From Humitalea rosea (GTDB lineage Bacteria > Pseudomonadota > Alphaproteobacteria > Acetobacterales > Acetobacteraceae): a stretch of DNA of 64,000 nt. Shown here piece after piece: positions 37,447-46,163 of the stretch. The stretch spans positions 1 through 64,000 of the forward strand of contig NZ_QKYU01000005.1 of the NCBI RefSeq assembly GCF_003253705.1. Direction: 5' to 3'. The first letter of the stretch is position 1, and the number at the start of each line of letters is the position of its first letter. Below the pieces are notes generated by a model that ran no database searches, was not told the origin of the DNA, and saw only the letters and a program-made list of their open reading frames with translations. Both the position numbers and the translations under genes were made by a program.

Positions 37447-38364
37447 CTAGCCCCAGGGCCCCCGCCGCCGTGGCGCGCTGCCCCATGGCCCGGGCTTTCC
37501 GCGCGGCGCCATGGGGGCGGCGATCACGCTCTGCCCCGCCATCGCCTCCAGCGCCGCCACCCGGCTTGCCGTCGAGGGATGCGTCGCGAACAGCCCCGCG
37601 AGCCCGCCGGCGAAGGGGTTGACGATGAACAGATGCGCGGTGGCCGAGGTCGCGCCATGGTTCGGCACCTCGCGCCCCTGTTCCAGGTGCAGCAAGGCGC
37701 CCGCCAGCCCCAGCGGGTCGCCGGCGATCTCCGCCCCCCTGCGGTCCGCCTCGTATTCCCGCGACCGGCTGACCGCCATCTGCACGATCATCGCCACCAG
37801 CGGGGCCACGATCGCCGCCAGCAGCACCCCGACCATGCCGAGCGGATTGTTCCGGCTGTCGCGGTTGTAGGCGAAGAGCCCGCCGAATTGCGCGAGCAAC
37901 CCTATGCCGCCGGCCAGGGTCGCGGCGACGCTCATGATCAGCGTGTCGCGATGGCGGATATGCGCCAACTCATGCGCGACGACCCCCGCGACCTCCCGCT
38001 CCGGCAGGCTCGCGAGCAGCCCGGTGGTCACCGCGACGGCGGCATGCTCCGGGTCGCGGCCGGTGGCGAAGGCATTGGGCTGGTCCTCATGGATCAGATA
38101 CAGCGCCGGCATCGGCAGCCCGGCGCGGGCGGCGAGGCGGGCGGTCAGGGCATGCAGGGCGGGGGCCTCGGCCGGGCCGACCGGCTCGGCATGCTGCATC
38201 CGCAGCACCGCCTGATCGCTGCCCCACCAGGCGTAGAGGTTCATCGCCGCCGCGACGCAGAGCGCGATCACAGCACCCCCACGCCCGCCGATGAGCCCGC
38301 CCACGACGACGAACAGCCCCGTCAGCAGAGCCAGCAGCAATCCGGTTTTGATCACGCCCCCCAT
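37447..38364 (-). CDS. htpX: Membrane zinc metalloprotease HtpX
   Basis: 305 residues with AAGGAAGGGG before the ATG. There are two N-terminal membrane helices, the M48 zinc site HELAHIRH near residue 130, two more helices and the third ligand Glu in [12 protein letters not shown]. It degrades misfolded membrane proteins from the cytosolic side. A basic Gly/Pro-rich tail ends the protein. It is divergent from sdhAF4, with only 33 bases between the start codons. Confidence 0.94.
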   Translation of the reverse strand: MGGVIKTGLLLALLTGLFVVVGGLIGGRGGAVIALCVAAAMNLYAWWGSDQAVLRMQHAEPVGPAEAPALHALTARLAARAGLPMPALYLIHEDQPNAFATGRDPEHAAVAVTTGLLASLPEREVAGVVAHELAHIRHRDTLIMSVAATLAGGIGLLAQFGGLFAYNRDSRNNPLGMVGVLLAAIVAPLVAMIVQMAVSRSREYEADRRGAEIAGDPLGLAGALLHLEQGREVPNHGATSATAHLFIVNPFAGGLAGLFATHPSTASRVAALEAMAGQSVIAAPMAPRGKPGPWGSAPRRRGPWG

Positions 38365-38397
38365 GGGCCCCTTCCTTTCCGACGTCAGGACACGCAG

Positions 38398-38580
38398 ATG
38401 GGGGTGATGACGAAGCATCCTCAAGAGGCAGCGGTCACGCCGCTGCCCGAACCCGCCCCCCCCGCCACCGCTGAGAAGCCCCAGCCGAAGCCGATGCCGA
38501 CCGAGCACGGCGGCCCCAAGGGCCCCGAGCCGACCCGCTACGGCGATTGGGAACAGAAGGGGCGCGTCACCGATTTCTGA
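38398..38580 (+). CDS. DUF1674 succinate dehydrogenase assembly factor 4 homologue
   Basis: 60 residues from the ATG at 38398 (AGGA 10 bases upstream; a second ATG at 38407). A Pro/Glu-rich N-terminus leads to the conserved end [23 protein letters not shown], which is the DUF1674/Sdh8 signature. SdhAF4 homologues bind flavinylated SdhA before complex II assembly. No sdh genes lie nearby. The gene faces htpX and ends before a strong hairpin. Confidence 0.85.
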   Translation: MGVMTKHPQEAAVTPLPEPAPPATAEKPQPKPMPTEHGGPKGPEPTRYGDWEQKGRVTDF

Positions 38581-38610
38581 ACCGATTTTCTGGGGCCCCA
38601 AACGCAACAC

Positions 38611-38641
38611 GGGCCGGAACGGGGGTGTCCCGTTCCGACCC
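38611..38641. terminator. Bidirectional hairpin terminator
   Basis: Arms gggccggaacggg and cccgttccgaccc pair over 13 positions (one G-U) around a 5-base loop. It lies between the convergent ends of the SdhAF4 gene and the DUF4394 gene and can serve both strands. Confidence 0.65.
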
Positions 38642-38693
38642 GGTCGGCTGATCCCGTCGCGGCGGGGGAGGGATCAGCCGCGCGCCAAGTGGC

Positions 38694-39479
38694 TCAGCGC
38701 ATCGCCGCGATGTCGGTGATTTCCGAGGCCGGCAGGTTCATGACCATGCCGAGCATCGTGGGGGCGCCGTTTTCCAGGTTCACCGTGTGCAGGGCACCGC
38801 CGGCGAGCAGGTAGGGCGTGTTCACCGTGCCCTCCGTCAGGATGTCGAAGGCGATGCCGGCCGGCAGGCCATCGCCGATGCGGCCACGGGCGATCTGCAC
38901 GCCGTCGTTCGGCGGGTTCTGCATGTTCAACTGACCGAGCATGGTGTCGATCGTGTAGAGGCCCGTGCTCGTCGTGCCGGCCACCGAGTTGGTGTAGGCG
39001 CCGGCGGTGACGCGCGGCATCGTCTCGGACCAGGCGGTGCCGGCGGCGTATTTCACGCTGCCGTCACGGGTGACCGCGCCGGTCTCGGGGTGGATGCGGA
39101 AATTGGTGCCGTTCATGCCCATCAGGCGGATGCGGTCGGCGACCGGGTTGAAGTCCACGATGCTGCGCCCGCCGCCGACGAAGGGCTCGGACAGGCGGGC
39201 CACCGGGGTCGCCATGCCGGTCATGGCGTTGATGGTGACGATCTGGCTGTTGGTGGTGATGCCGTAGAGCATCCCGTTGGAGGGGCGCAGGTCGATGCCG
39301 AGCAGCATCCCGTCGGCGCCATGCACCATCACCGGCGCGGTGGCGCGGCGGGTCACGGTGTCGATGTGCACCAGATGGTTGTCGGCGGTCAGGCCGATCA
39401 GCGTGGCGGCATTGGCGGCGGGGGCGGCGGCGATCAGGGTGGTGGCGAGAAGCGCGAGTTTGAGGCTGCTGGGGGTCAT
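38694..39479 (-). CDS. Exported DUF4394 protein
   Basis: 261 residues behind GGAGA, with a signal peptide ending PAANA. Repeated short motifs such as LIGLTADNHLVHID, MLYGITTNSQIVTIN and GLYTIDTMLGQL suggest a beta-propeller built from YVTN-like blades. DUF4394 proteins are secreted or periplasmic and of unknown function. There are no catalytic residues to point to. It is a single-gene unit with a terminator behind it. Confidence 0.85.
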   Translation of the reverse strand: MTPSSLKLALLATTLIAAAPAANAATLIGLTADNHLVHIDTVTRRATAPVMVHGADGMLLGIDLRPSNGMLYGITTNSQIVTINAMTGMATPVARLSEPFVGGGRSIVDFNPVADRIRLMGMNGTNFRIHPETGAVTRDGSVKYAAGTAWSETMPRVTAGAYTNSVAGTTSTGLYTIDTMLGQLNMQNPPNDGVQIARGRIGDGLPAGIAFDILTEGTVNTPYLLAGGALHTVNLENGAPTMLGMVMNLPASEITDIAAMR

Positions 39480-39596
39480 GGCGTTGTCTCCGTGAGTATC
39501 CGGCAGGACCCGACGGCCCCACTGCAGTCGATACGGAGCGCCGGGCGCAGTGGATGCGGCGCCCTCATCACGGGAACGCGAGGTGCTGGTTTTCTT

Positions 39597-40082
39597 TTAG
39601 CGCCCCATCCCGGCCTCCGACCCCGCCAGCTTGTCGAGCCAGGGATCGAGGCAGAGCGCGAAGGTCACCAGCGCCGCCACCATCGCCACCGCCGAGGTCG
39701 GCGCGGGCAGATGCGAGCGCGCCTCCACCCGCAGCCGGTGGTCGGGCAGCAGCCGCAGCGTCCATCCCTTGGGCAGCAGCGCCCGCAGCGCCGGCAGTGC
39801 CGCGAAGACGGCGGCGCGGTCGGCCCCGGTCGCGGTGGCGGGCAGCCGCCCGGCCTCGGCCGAGAGGAACAGCCCGCCATCCAGCGCCGCCCGGCAGGGC
39901 TTGCCCCGCCAGGCGAAGCGCAGGGTGGGGGCGAGCCCGGGCTGGCGCGGGCTGACCAGCCCATCCGCCTCCGAGACCGCAAAGGCACCGAGGGGCAGCA
40001 GGCCGGGCGCAAGCGCGGGGCCTGAGGCTGGGGGAGCCGAACCCTGGAAAGGGGCGGCGTGAGTCGGGGGGGGCATGTCCAT
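39597..40082 (-). CDS. Hypothetical protein with C-terminal membrane segment
   Basis: 161 residues from an ATG at 40082 (40076 also possible); no good ribosome binding site. A Pro-rich N-terminus is followed by a plausible globular part (LRFAWRGKPCRAALDG, WTLRLLPDHRLRVEARSH) and one membrane segment near the end (AVAMVAALVTFALCLDPWL). It is not recognised. It diverges from psd, with nested inverted repeats in the 51 bases between them. Confidence 0.6.
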   Translation of the reverse strand: MDMPPPTHAAPFQGSAPPASGPALAPGLLPLGAFAVSEADGLVSPRQPGLAPTLRFAWRGKPCRAALDGGLFLSAEAGRLPATATGADRAAVFAALPALRALLPKGWTLRLLPDHRLRVEARSHLPAPTSAVAMVAALVTFALCLDPWLDKLAGSEAGMGR

Positions 40083-40086
40083 CGCG

Positions 40087-40133
40087 TGTTCAGGGTTGAC
40101 CGGCAAGGGTGAACAGAGGATCAACCGAACCCT
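40087..40133. promoter_or_regulatory. Nested inverted repeats between divergent genes
   Basis: Two interleaved inverted repeats: tgttca (40087-40092) with tgaaca (40110-40115), and agggtt (40092-40097) with aaccct (40128-40133). They fill the gap between the hypothetical gene and psd and could be an operator; they are short, so chance is possible. Confidence 0.3.
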
Positions 40134-40817
40134 ATGGCCCTCCTGCAAAGTCTCCAGATGGTGTTGGCACCGCCGCACCGCGCCGCAACGCCCTTCCTGG
40201 CCGGGGGGGCGGCCGTGGCCGTCGTCGGCGGTCTGCTCGCCGGGGGCTGGCTATTCTGGCCCGGGCTGATCTTCGTCCTGTTCTGCCTGTACTTCTTCCG
40301 CGACCCGGAGCGCACGCCGCCGCCGCGGCCGGGGCTGGTGCTGGCCCCCGCCGATGGGCGCGTCGTCTCGGTGATGCCGGCGGTGCCGCCGCTGGAGCTC
40401 GGGCTTGGCCCGGATACGCGCTGGCGGGTGGCGATCTTCCTCTCGGTCATGGATGTGCACATCAACCGCTGGCCGGTCGAAGGCACCGTCAAGCGCATCG
40501 CCTATCGCCACGGCAAGTTTCTGTCCGCGAACATGGACAAGGCGAGCGACGACAATGAGCGCAACGCCATCGCCATCGCCTTGCCGGATGGCCGCGATGT
40601 CGCCGTGGTGCAGATCGCGGGCCTCGTCGCCCGGCGCATCCTGTGTTTTGCCCGTGAAGGCGATGTGACCGAGGCGGGCGCCCGTTTCGGCCTGATCCGC
40701 TTCGGCAGCCGCACCGATGTCTATCTGCCCCCCGGCATCCGCCCGCTGGTGGCCGAGGGCCAGACCATGATCGGCGGCGAGACGGTGATCGCCTCGCTGG
40801 AAGGCCCGCTGGCGTGA
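40134..40817 (+). CDS. psd: Phosphatidylserine decarboxylase proenzyme
   Basis: 227 residues, the short class. N-terminal membrane segments (AVAVVGGLLAGGWLFW), then the decarboxylase core with VMDVHINRWP, and the self-cleavage site in IRFGSRTD, where the Ser becomes the pyruvoyl group. It converts phosphatidylserine to phosphatidylethanolamine at the inner membrane. It overlaps pssA by GTGA, so substrate and product enzymes are co-translated. Confidence 0.95.
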   Translation: MALLQSLQMVLAPPHRAATPFLAGGAAVAVVGGLLAGGWLFWPGLIFVLFCLYFFRDPERTPPPRPGLVLAPADGRVVSVMPAVPPLELGLGPDTRWRVAIFLSVMDVHINRWPVEGTVKRIAYRHGKFLSANMDKASDDNERNAIAIALPDGRDVAVVQIAGLVARRILCFAREGDVTEAGARFGLIRFGSRTDVYLPPGIRPLVAEGQTMIGGETVIASLEGPLA

Positions 40818-41692
40818 TCCGCCCGGGTGCTGGGAGAGACGGGACACCCCGGCGGTTCCGCCACTTCCGGCGCCGCATCCGGCCGCGTTTCGACGGCCTG
40901 TCCTTCAACCGCCTGATCCCGAATATCCTGACCATGCTCGGGCTGTGCTCGGGGCTGGTCGCGATGCGCTTCGCGCTGGAGGGGCATTGGGAACAGGCCG
41001 CCAGCCTGATCGTCGTCGCCGCTGTCATCGACGGGCTGGACGGGCGTCTCGCGCGGTTGCTGAAGGCGACCAGCCGCTTCGGCGCGGAATTCGACAGCCT
41101 TGCGGATTTCCTCTCCTTCGGCGTGGCGCCGGCCTTCATCCTGTACCTCTGGACGGTCAGCGCGATGGGGCCGATCGGCTTCGTCCCCTGCCTGCTCTTC
41201 GCCGTCTGCTGCGCGCTGCGCCTCGCGCGCTTCAACGCGGCGCTGGATGCGATGCCCACGCTCGCGCCCAAGCCCGCCTATGCGCAGTCCTTCTTCACCG
41301 GGGTGCCGGCGCCGGCGGGCGCGGGGCTGGCGCTGTTCCCGCTCTTCGCCAGCCTGGCGCTGGATGGCTGGGGCTGGCACGGCTTCGCCCATGTCCTGCG
41401 CTACCCGGGCTTCATCGCGCTGGTGCTGGTGCTGGTGGGGGCGACGATGGTCAGCACCCTGCCGACCTGGTCGTTCAAGAATTTCCGGGTGCCGCGGCAT
41501 CTGGTGCTGCCGCTGCTGCTGGGCATCGGCGGCTATGTGGCACTGGTGGTGGCCGAGCCCTGGGCGGCGCTTGCCGCGGCCAGCATGATCTATGGCGGGA
41601 TGCTGCCCTTCTCCTTCCGCTCCTACCAGCGCCTGCGGCGCGAGGCGGAGGAACTCCGCGAGCCCGTCCCCGGCGAATTGCCCGAGGGCTGA
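40814..41692 (+). CDS. pssA: CDP-diacylglycerol-serine O-phosphatidyltransferase
   Basis: 292 residues with a GTG start in the psd stop codon. The CDP-alcohol phosphotransferase motif DG-x2-AR-x8-G-x3-D-x3-D is complete, beginning DGLDGRLAR, and 6-8 membrane helices follow. It makes phosphatidylserine from CDP-diacylglycerol and serine, the substrate of psd. A basic, Arg-rich N-terminal extension of about 25 residues precedes the first helix. Confidence 0.95.
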   Translation: MIRPGAGRDGTPRRFRHFRRRIRPRFDGLSFNRLIPNILTMLGLCSGLVAMRFALEGHWEQAASLIVVAAVIDGLDGRLARLLKATSRFGAEFDSLADFLSFGVAPAFILYLWTVSAMGPIGFVPCLLFAVCCALRLARFNAALDAMPTLAPKPAYAQSFFTGVPAPAGAGLALFPLFASLALDGWGWHGFAHVLRYPGFIALVLVLVGATMVSTLPTWSFKNFRVPRHLVLPLLLGIGGYVALVVAEPWAALAAASMIYGGMLPFSFRSYQRLRREAEELREPVPGELPEG

Positions 41693-41807
41693 GGCGCTTC
41701 ACCTCCCGTAAATCCCGCGGCGGCTAAAGCTTCGGCCCAGGCAGGCGGCAGGGTGGCATGGCACACGGGACAAAATGTTTCCGAACAGTGGTCGGGTGGC
41801 TGGCGGC

Positions 41808-42530
41808 ATGACCGGCCATCCAGACGCCGCCGAGGCGCTCTACACCTATGCCATCGTCGCGGCCGGCACCCTGGCCCCCGCGGTGCCGGGGCTGTTGCCG
41901 GGCAGCAGCGTCGAGGTGATCGCCGAGGGCCCGGTCGCGGCCCTGGTCAGCCGGGTGCCGCGGGCGCCCTTCCTGACCCGCGCGCAGGACACCGCCTGGG
42001 TCGCCGATCTCGCCGCGCGGCACCTCGGCGTCTGCGCCGCCCTTGGCGCCCCCTGCCTGCCGCTGGCCTGCGGCGTGATGTTCACCACCGCCGCCCCCCT
42101 GCGCGACTGGCTGCGGGCACGCGGCACCGTGCTGGCGGCGGCGCTGGAGCGCGGCGCCCCCGGCCCGGTAGGTGACCCTGCGGCGCTCCAGCCCGATGTG
42201 GTCGCGGCCGGGGGGCGGACCCTGCAGAGCCTCGCCCGGCTGGAAAAGGCCCAGGAAGCGGTGCGCCTGGCCCGGCGCGCCGCGACCATCGCCCGCCTCG
42301 CCGCCTTGCTCGATGGCCATGCCCGCGCCCGCATCCAGTCCCATCCCCTGGGCCCGGTGCAGACGGCGCTGGTGCCGGCGGCCGAGGCCGCGCGATTGCG
42401 TGCCGCGCTGGATGCCCAGGCGGCCGAACTGGCCGCCAGCGGCGTCGGCCAGCCGCTGGGGATCCCCGGGATCGGAACAGCCTGGCCCGCGCCGGTCTTC
42501 GCCAAGCCCGCGGTGAACGACACGCCCTGA
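41808..42530 (+). CDS. Orphan GvpL/GvpF-like protein
   Basis: 240 residues from the ATG at 41808; another ATG at 41775 is in frame. The N-terminus LYTYAIVAAGTL and the block GAPCLPLACGVMFTTAAPLRDWL followed by ALERG match the two domains of gas-vesicle proteins GvpL/GvpF. An Ala/Arg-rich helical part follows. No gvpA, gvpN or other gas-vesicle gene is near, so it is either a remnant or has another job. It stands alone between pssA and selO. Confidence 0.65.
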   Translation: MTGHPDAAEALYTYAIVAAGTLAPAVPGLLPGSSVEVIAEGPVAALVSRVPRAPFLTRAQDTAWVADLAARHLGVCAALGAPCLPLACGVMFTTAAPLRDWLRARGTVLAAALERGAPGPVGDPAALQPDVVAAGGRTLQSLARLEKAQEAVRLARRAATIARLAALLDGHARARIQSHPLGPVQTALVPAAEAARLRAALDAQAAELAASGVGQPLGIPGIGTAWPAPVFAKPAVNDTP

Positions 42531-42581
42531 ACCAGACCGGCGGGGCTGGCATCGGCGGCGGATTCGCCCCAAGTGGCGGGT

Positions 42582-44024
42582 ATGCCGATCTCCTCCGATT
42601 TCCACCCCGCGACCCGCCACCAGGATCTGGGGGAGGAGTTCTACGATCTCGTCGCCCCGGCGGAGTTCCCCGCGCACATCCTGCGCTACCGCAACCAGGA
42701 CTGGGCCAACCGGGTCGGGCTCGGCACCCTGACCGATGCGGAATGGATCGAGCATTTCGGCCGCTTCATGCCGCTGCCCGGCAGCTTCCGGCAGCCGCTG
42801 GCCCTGCGCTACCACGGCCATCAGTTCCGGCATTACAACGCCGATCTGGGCGATGGGCGCGGCTTCCTCTTTGCCCAGGCGCATGACCGCCGGGATGGGC
42901 GGCTGCTGGATTTCGGCACCAAGGGCAGCGGCACCACCCCCTGGTCACGCGGCGCCGATGGGCGGCTGACCCTGAAGGGCGGGGTGCGGGAGGTGCTGGC
43001 CAGTTCGATGCTGGAGGCGCTCGGCGTCGATACCTCCAAATCCTTCAGCCTGATCGAGACCGGCGAATCCCTGCATCGCGGCGACGAGCCCTCGCCCACG
43101 CGGTCGGCGGTGCTGGTCCGGCTCAGCCATTCGCATATCCGCATCGGCACCTTCCAGCGCCTCGCGGCGCATGGCGATGTCGAGGGGATTCAGCGCCTCG
43201 TGGATCATGTGGGGCGGATCTATCTGCCCGAGGTGCATGCCGAGGGGGATGCCGCGCGGGCGGAAAAATTCTTCGGCGCCGTCTGCCGCCGCGTCGCGCA
43301 GACCGGCGGGCGGTGGATGGCGGCGGGCTTCGTGCATGGCGTGCTGAACACGGACAACGTCAATGTCACGGGGGAATCCTTCGACTACGGCCCCTGGCGC
43401 TTCCTGCCGACCTACCAGCCCGGCTTCACCGCCGCCTATTTCGACCACAACGGACTCTACGCCTATGCGCGGCAGCCCGATGCGTTGGCCTGGTCGCTGT
43501 CGCGCCTCGGCAACTGCCTGCTGCCGTTGGGCGATGAGGCGCTGAAGGCGGGGCTGGAGACGGCGCTCACCGAATTCGGCCCCGCGCTGCAGGCCGCCTT
43601 CACCGATGCGGTGGTGCGCCGGCTTGGCCTGCACCCGCATGGTGTGGAGCGCGACACCGCCCTGGCCGCCGCCCTGTTTTCCGGGCTGGAGACGACGCAG
43701 GCGCCCTTCGACCAGGCCTTCTTCGACTGGCGCGGCGGCATGGCGGGGCCGGTCTCGCGCAGCGCCAGCCCTTCGGCGGACCACTATGCCTCGCCCGCCT
43801 TCGACCCGTTCCGGGACGCGATCGCGGGCTATGAGCCGGCCCATGATGCCGGGCTCGATCATCCCTATTTCAAACGGAAGACGCCCTGCTCGATGCTGAT
43901 CGAGGAGGTGGAGGCGATCTGGGCGCCGATCGCCGCCGAGGATGACTGGTCCCGCTTCACCGCCAAGCTCGCCGGGATCGGCGAGATGGCGGAGGCGATG
44001 GGGAACCGGGCGGATCTGCGATGA
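42582..44024 (+). CDS. selO: Protein adenylyltransferase SelO (YdiU/UPF0061)
   Basis: 480 residues from MPISSDFHP; a GTG 3 codons upstream is possible. The pseudokinase core shows YHGHQFRHYNADLGDGRG, DFGTKGSGTTPWSR and HGVLNTDNVNV (catalytic-loop N and D). SelO transfers AMP from ATP to Ser, Thr and Tyr of other proteins under redox stress. The C-terminal selenocysteine/cysteine motif of mitochondrial and many bacterial forms is absent. Confidence 0.94.
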   Translation: MPISSDFHPATRHQDLGEEFYDLVAPAEFPAHILRYRNQDWANRVGLGTLTDAEWIEHFGRFMPLPGSFRQPLALRYHGHQFRHYNADLGDGRGFLFAQAHDRRDGRLLDFGTKGSGTTPWSRGADGRLTLKGGVREVLASSMLEALGVDTSKSFSLIETGESLHRGDEPSPTRSAVLVRLSHSHIRIGTFQRLAAHGDVEGIQRLVDHVGRIYLPEVHAEGDAARAEKFFGAVCRRVAQTGGRWMAAGFVHGVLNTDNVNVTGESFDYGPWRFLPTYQPGFTAAYFDHNGLYAYARQPDALAWSLSRLGNCLLPLGDEALKAGLETALTEFGPALQAAFTDAVVRRLGLHPHGVERDTALAAALFSGLETTQAPFDQAFFDWRGGMAGPVSRSASPSADHYASPAFDPFRDAIAGYEPAHDAGLDHPYFKRKTPCSMLIEEVEAIWAPIAAEDDWSRFTAKLAGIGEMAEAMGNRADLR

Positions 44025-44042
44025 CCACCCGGGTGCCGTAGG

Positions 44043-46163
44043 TCAGGCTCGCGCCAGCGAAACCAACCGCTCCACGCCCTCGCCCTCGGCCAGCACCGCG
44101 GCCTTCTCCTTGGGCGTCAGCAGCCGCAGCGCGGTGCCGAGGTCATCCGCCTCGGCGAGCTTCGCCTCGCCCAATACCGCATCCACATCCAGTGGATCGA
44201 TGCCGCGCCGGCGCGGCGGCGGCAGCAGCCGCCGATGCAGCCGGAGCAGCGCCGCATCCCCGGCCAGGCGGCTCGCCGCCTCGCCCGCCGGCTCGCCCAG
44301 GCCGCGCAAGGCGAGCGCCCGGGTCAGCACCTCCGGCGGCCGGCGTTCCTCGGGGATCAGCAACAGCCCCATCCAGCGCAATGTCGCGCCGGCGCCGGGC
44401 CGGGCGGTCAGCCAGACCAGCGGGATCGCCAGCACCAGCCCCGCAAGCACCGGCGACATCCACAGCGCGAGCCAAGGGGACACCAGCCAGGCGGCGATCC
44501 CCGCACCAACGCCAAGCACCGTGTGCAGCCAGTAGCCGCGCACCACCACGCCGAGCGGCAGGCGGCCATCGTCGCGGCTTTGCGCGCTCCAGCCCGAATC
44601 GCGGCCGCGCAGGATCGCGATCACCTGGACGGTCTGGGTCAGCATGGTGATGGGCGAGAGCATCGCCGCGATCAGCGTCTCCAGCAGCATCGACAGCACC
44701 AGCCGGATCGCGCCCCCGGCGGCGCGCCGGTCCTGGCCATTCAGCAGGAACACCAGCAGCGCCAGCACCTTGGGGATCAGCAGCAGCATCATCGTGCCGG
44801 CAAAAACCCACATGGCGCGCACCGGATCGACCAGCGGCCAATGCGGAAAGAGCGTTGGCGCGGCGGGGAAGTATTCGGGGCGCACGAAACGCGCCTCCAG
44901 CGAGATGCAGAAGCCGAGCAGCAGGAACAGCAGCCAGAGCGGCGCCGTGATGTAGGAGCCGATGCCGGTCAGCAGATGCAGCCGGCTGACCCAATGCAGC
45001 CCCCGCGTCGGCAGCACCGCCGCATGTTGCAGATTGCCCTGCGCCCAGCGGCGGTCGCGCACCGCGATATCCATCAGCGTCGGCGGGCCCTGTTCGTAGC
45101 TGCCGCGCAGCAGCGGCAGCATGTGCACGCCCCAGCCGGCGCGGCGCAGCAAGGCGGCCTCGACGAAGTCGTGGCTGAGGATATCGCCACCAAAAGGCTT
45201 GCGGCCCCGCAGATGCGGCAGCCCCGCCGCCTCGGCGAAGGCGCGGGTGCGGATGATGGCGTTGTGGCCCCAGTAATTGCCCTCGGCGCCATGCCACCAG
45301 GCGATGCCCTGGGCGATCAGCGGCCCGTAGATCCGCCCGGCGAATTGCTGCATCCGCGCGAGCAGGCTCTGCCCCGAGATCGAGACCGGCAGCGACTGGA
45401 CCAGCCCGGCATCCGGGGTCGCCTCCATGGCGGCGGCGAGGTGGTGCAGCGCCTCGCCCTCCATCAGGCTGTCGGCGTCCAGGATCAGGAAATGCTCATA
45501 GGCGGCGCCGAAGCGCGTGACCCATTCGGCGATGTTGCCGGTCTTGCGCGACACGTTGCGGCGGCGGCGGCGGTAGTAGATGCGCGCGGCCGGATCGAGC
45601 CGCCCGCGCATCGCCTGCCAATGCGCCTCCTCCGCCACCCAGATGTCGGGGTCGGTGGTGTCGCTGAGCACGAACAGATCGAAGGCATCCGCGACGCCCG
45701 CGGCCAGCAGCGAGTCATGGATCGCCTCGATCCCGGCGAAGATGCGGGCCGGCGGCTCATTGTAGGTCGCCATGAGCAGGGCGGTGCGGGAGCGCAGCGG
45801 CGGCAGCGGCCCGTCGCCGGGCAGCAGCCGCGACCCGTCGCCGATCAGCATGATGCAGAAGCCGGCAAGCGCGCTGGTGAAGGACACCGCGACCCAGGCG
45901 AAGAGCAGCACGAAGGGGAACAGGATCAGCACTTCCAGCGTGCTCATGCTGTCGCCGTTCAGCACCAGCGACATCTCCCGCGTCGCGGCCAGGGTCATCA
46001 CGATGGCGCCGCTGATGACCAGCAGGCGCCGCCAGCCGATCCCGCGCGGCCCGGTCGGCTGGCGGGCCGGCGTGGAGGTGCTGAAATCCTGCTCGGGCAT
46101 GGCCAGCGGCGCCGCGGGGGGCAACGCCTCGATGTGCAGATCCTGGGTGGTCAGGGTGTCCAT
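44043..46163 (-). CDS. opgH: Osmoregulated periplasmic glucan glucosyltransferase
   Basis: 706 residues with about eight membrane helices, two before and six after the catalytic domain. The GT2 D,D,D,QxxRW pattern is present: LLMATYNEPP, LILDADSLM and RDRRWAQGNLQH. It polymerises glucose from UDP-glucose and passes the chain through the inner membrane. It overlaps opgG by 13 bases, in the canonical G-then-H order. The length is below that of the E. coli enzyme, mainly at the N-terminus. Confidence 0.95.
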   Translation of the reverse strand: MDTLTTQDLHIEALPPAAPLAMPEQDFSTSTPARQPTGPRGIGWRRLLVISGAIVMTLAATREMSLVLNGDSMSTLEVLILFPFVLLFAWVAVSFTSALAGFCIMLIGDGSRLLPGDGPLPPLRSRTALLMATYNEPPARIFAGIEAIHDSLLAAGVADAFDLFVLSDTTDPDIWVAEEAHWQAMRGRLDPAARIYYRRRRRNVSRKTGNIAEWVTRFGAAYEHFLILDADSLMEGEALHHLAAAMEATPDAGLVQSLPVSISGQSLLARMQQFAGRIYGPLIAQGIAWWHGAEGNYWGHNAIIRTRAFAEAAGLPHLRGRKPFGGDILSHDFVEAALLRRAGWGVHMLPLLRGSYEQGPPTLMDIAVRDRRWAQGNLQHAAVLPTRGLHWVSRLHLLTGIGSYITAPLWLLFLLLGFCISLEARFVRPEYFPAAPTLFPHWPLVDPVRAMWVFAGTMMLLLIPKVLALLVFLLNGQDRRAAGGAIRLVLSMLLETLIAAMLSPITMLTQTVQVIAILRGRDSGWSAQSRDDGRLPLGVVVRGYWLHTVLGVGAGIAAWLVSPWLALWMSPVLAGLVLAIPLVWLTARPGAGATLRWMGLLLIPEERRPPEVLTRALALRGLGEPAGEAASRLAGDAALLRLHRRLLPPPRRRGIDPLDVDAVLGEAKLAEADDLGTALRLLTPKEKAAVLAEGEGVERLVSLARA

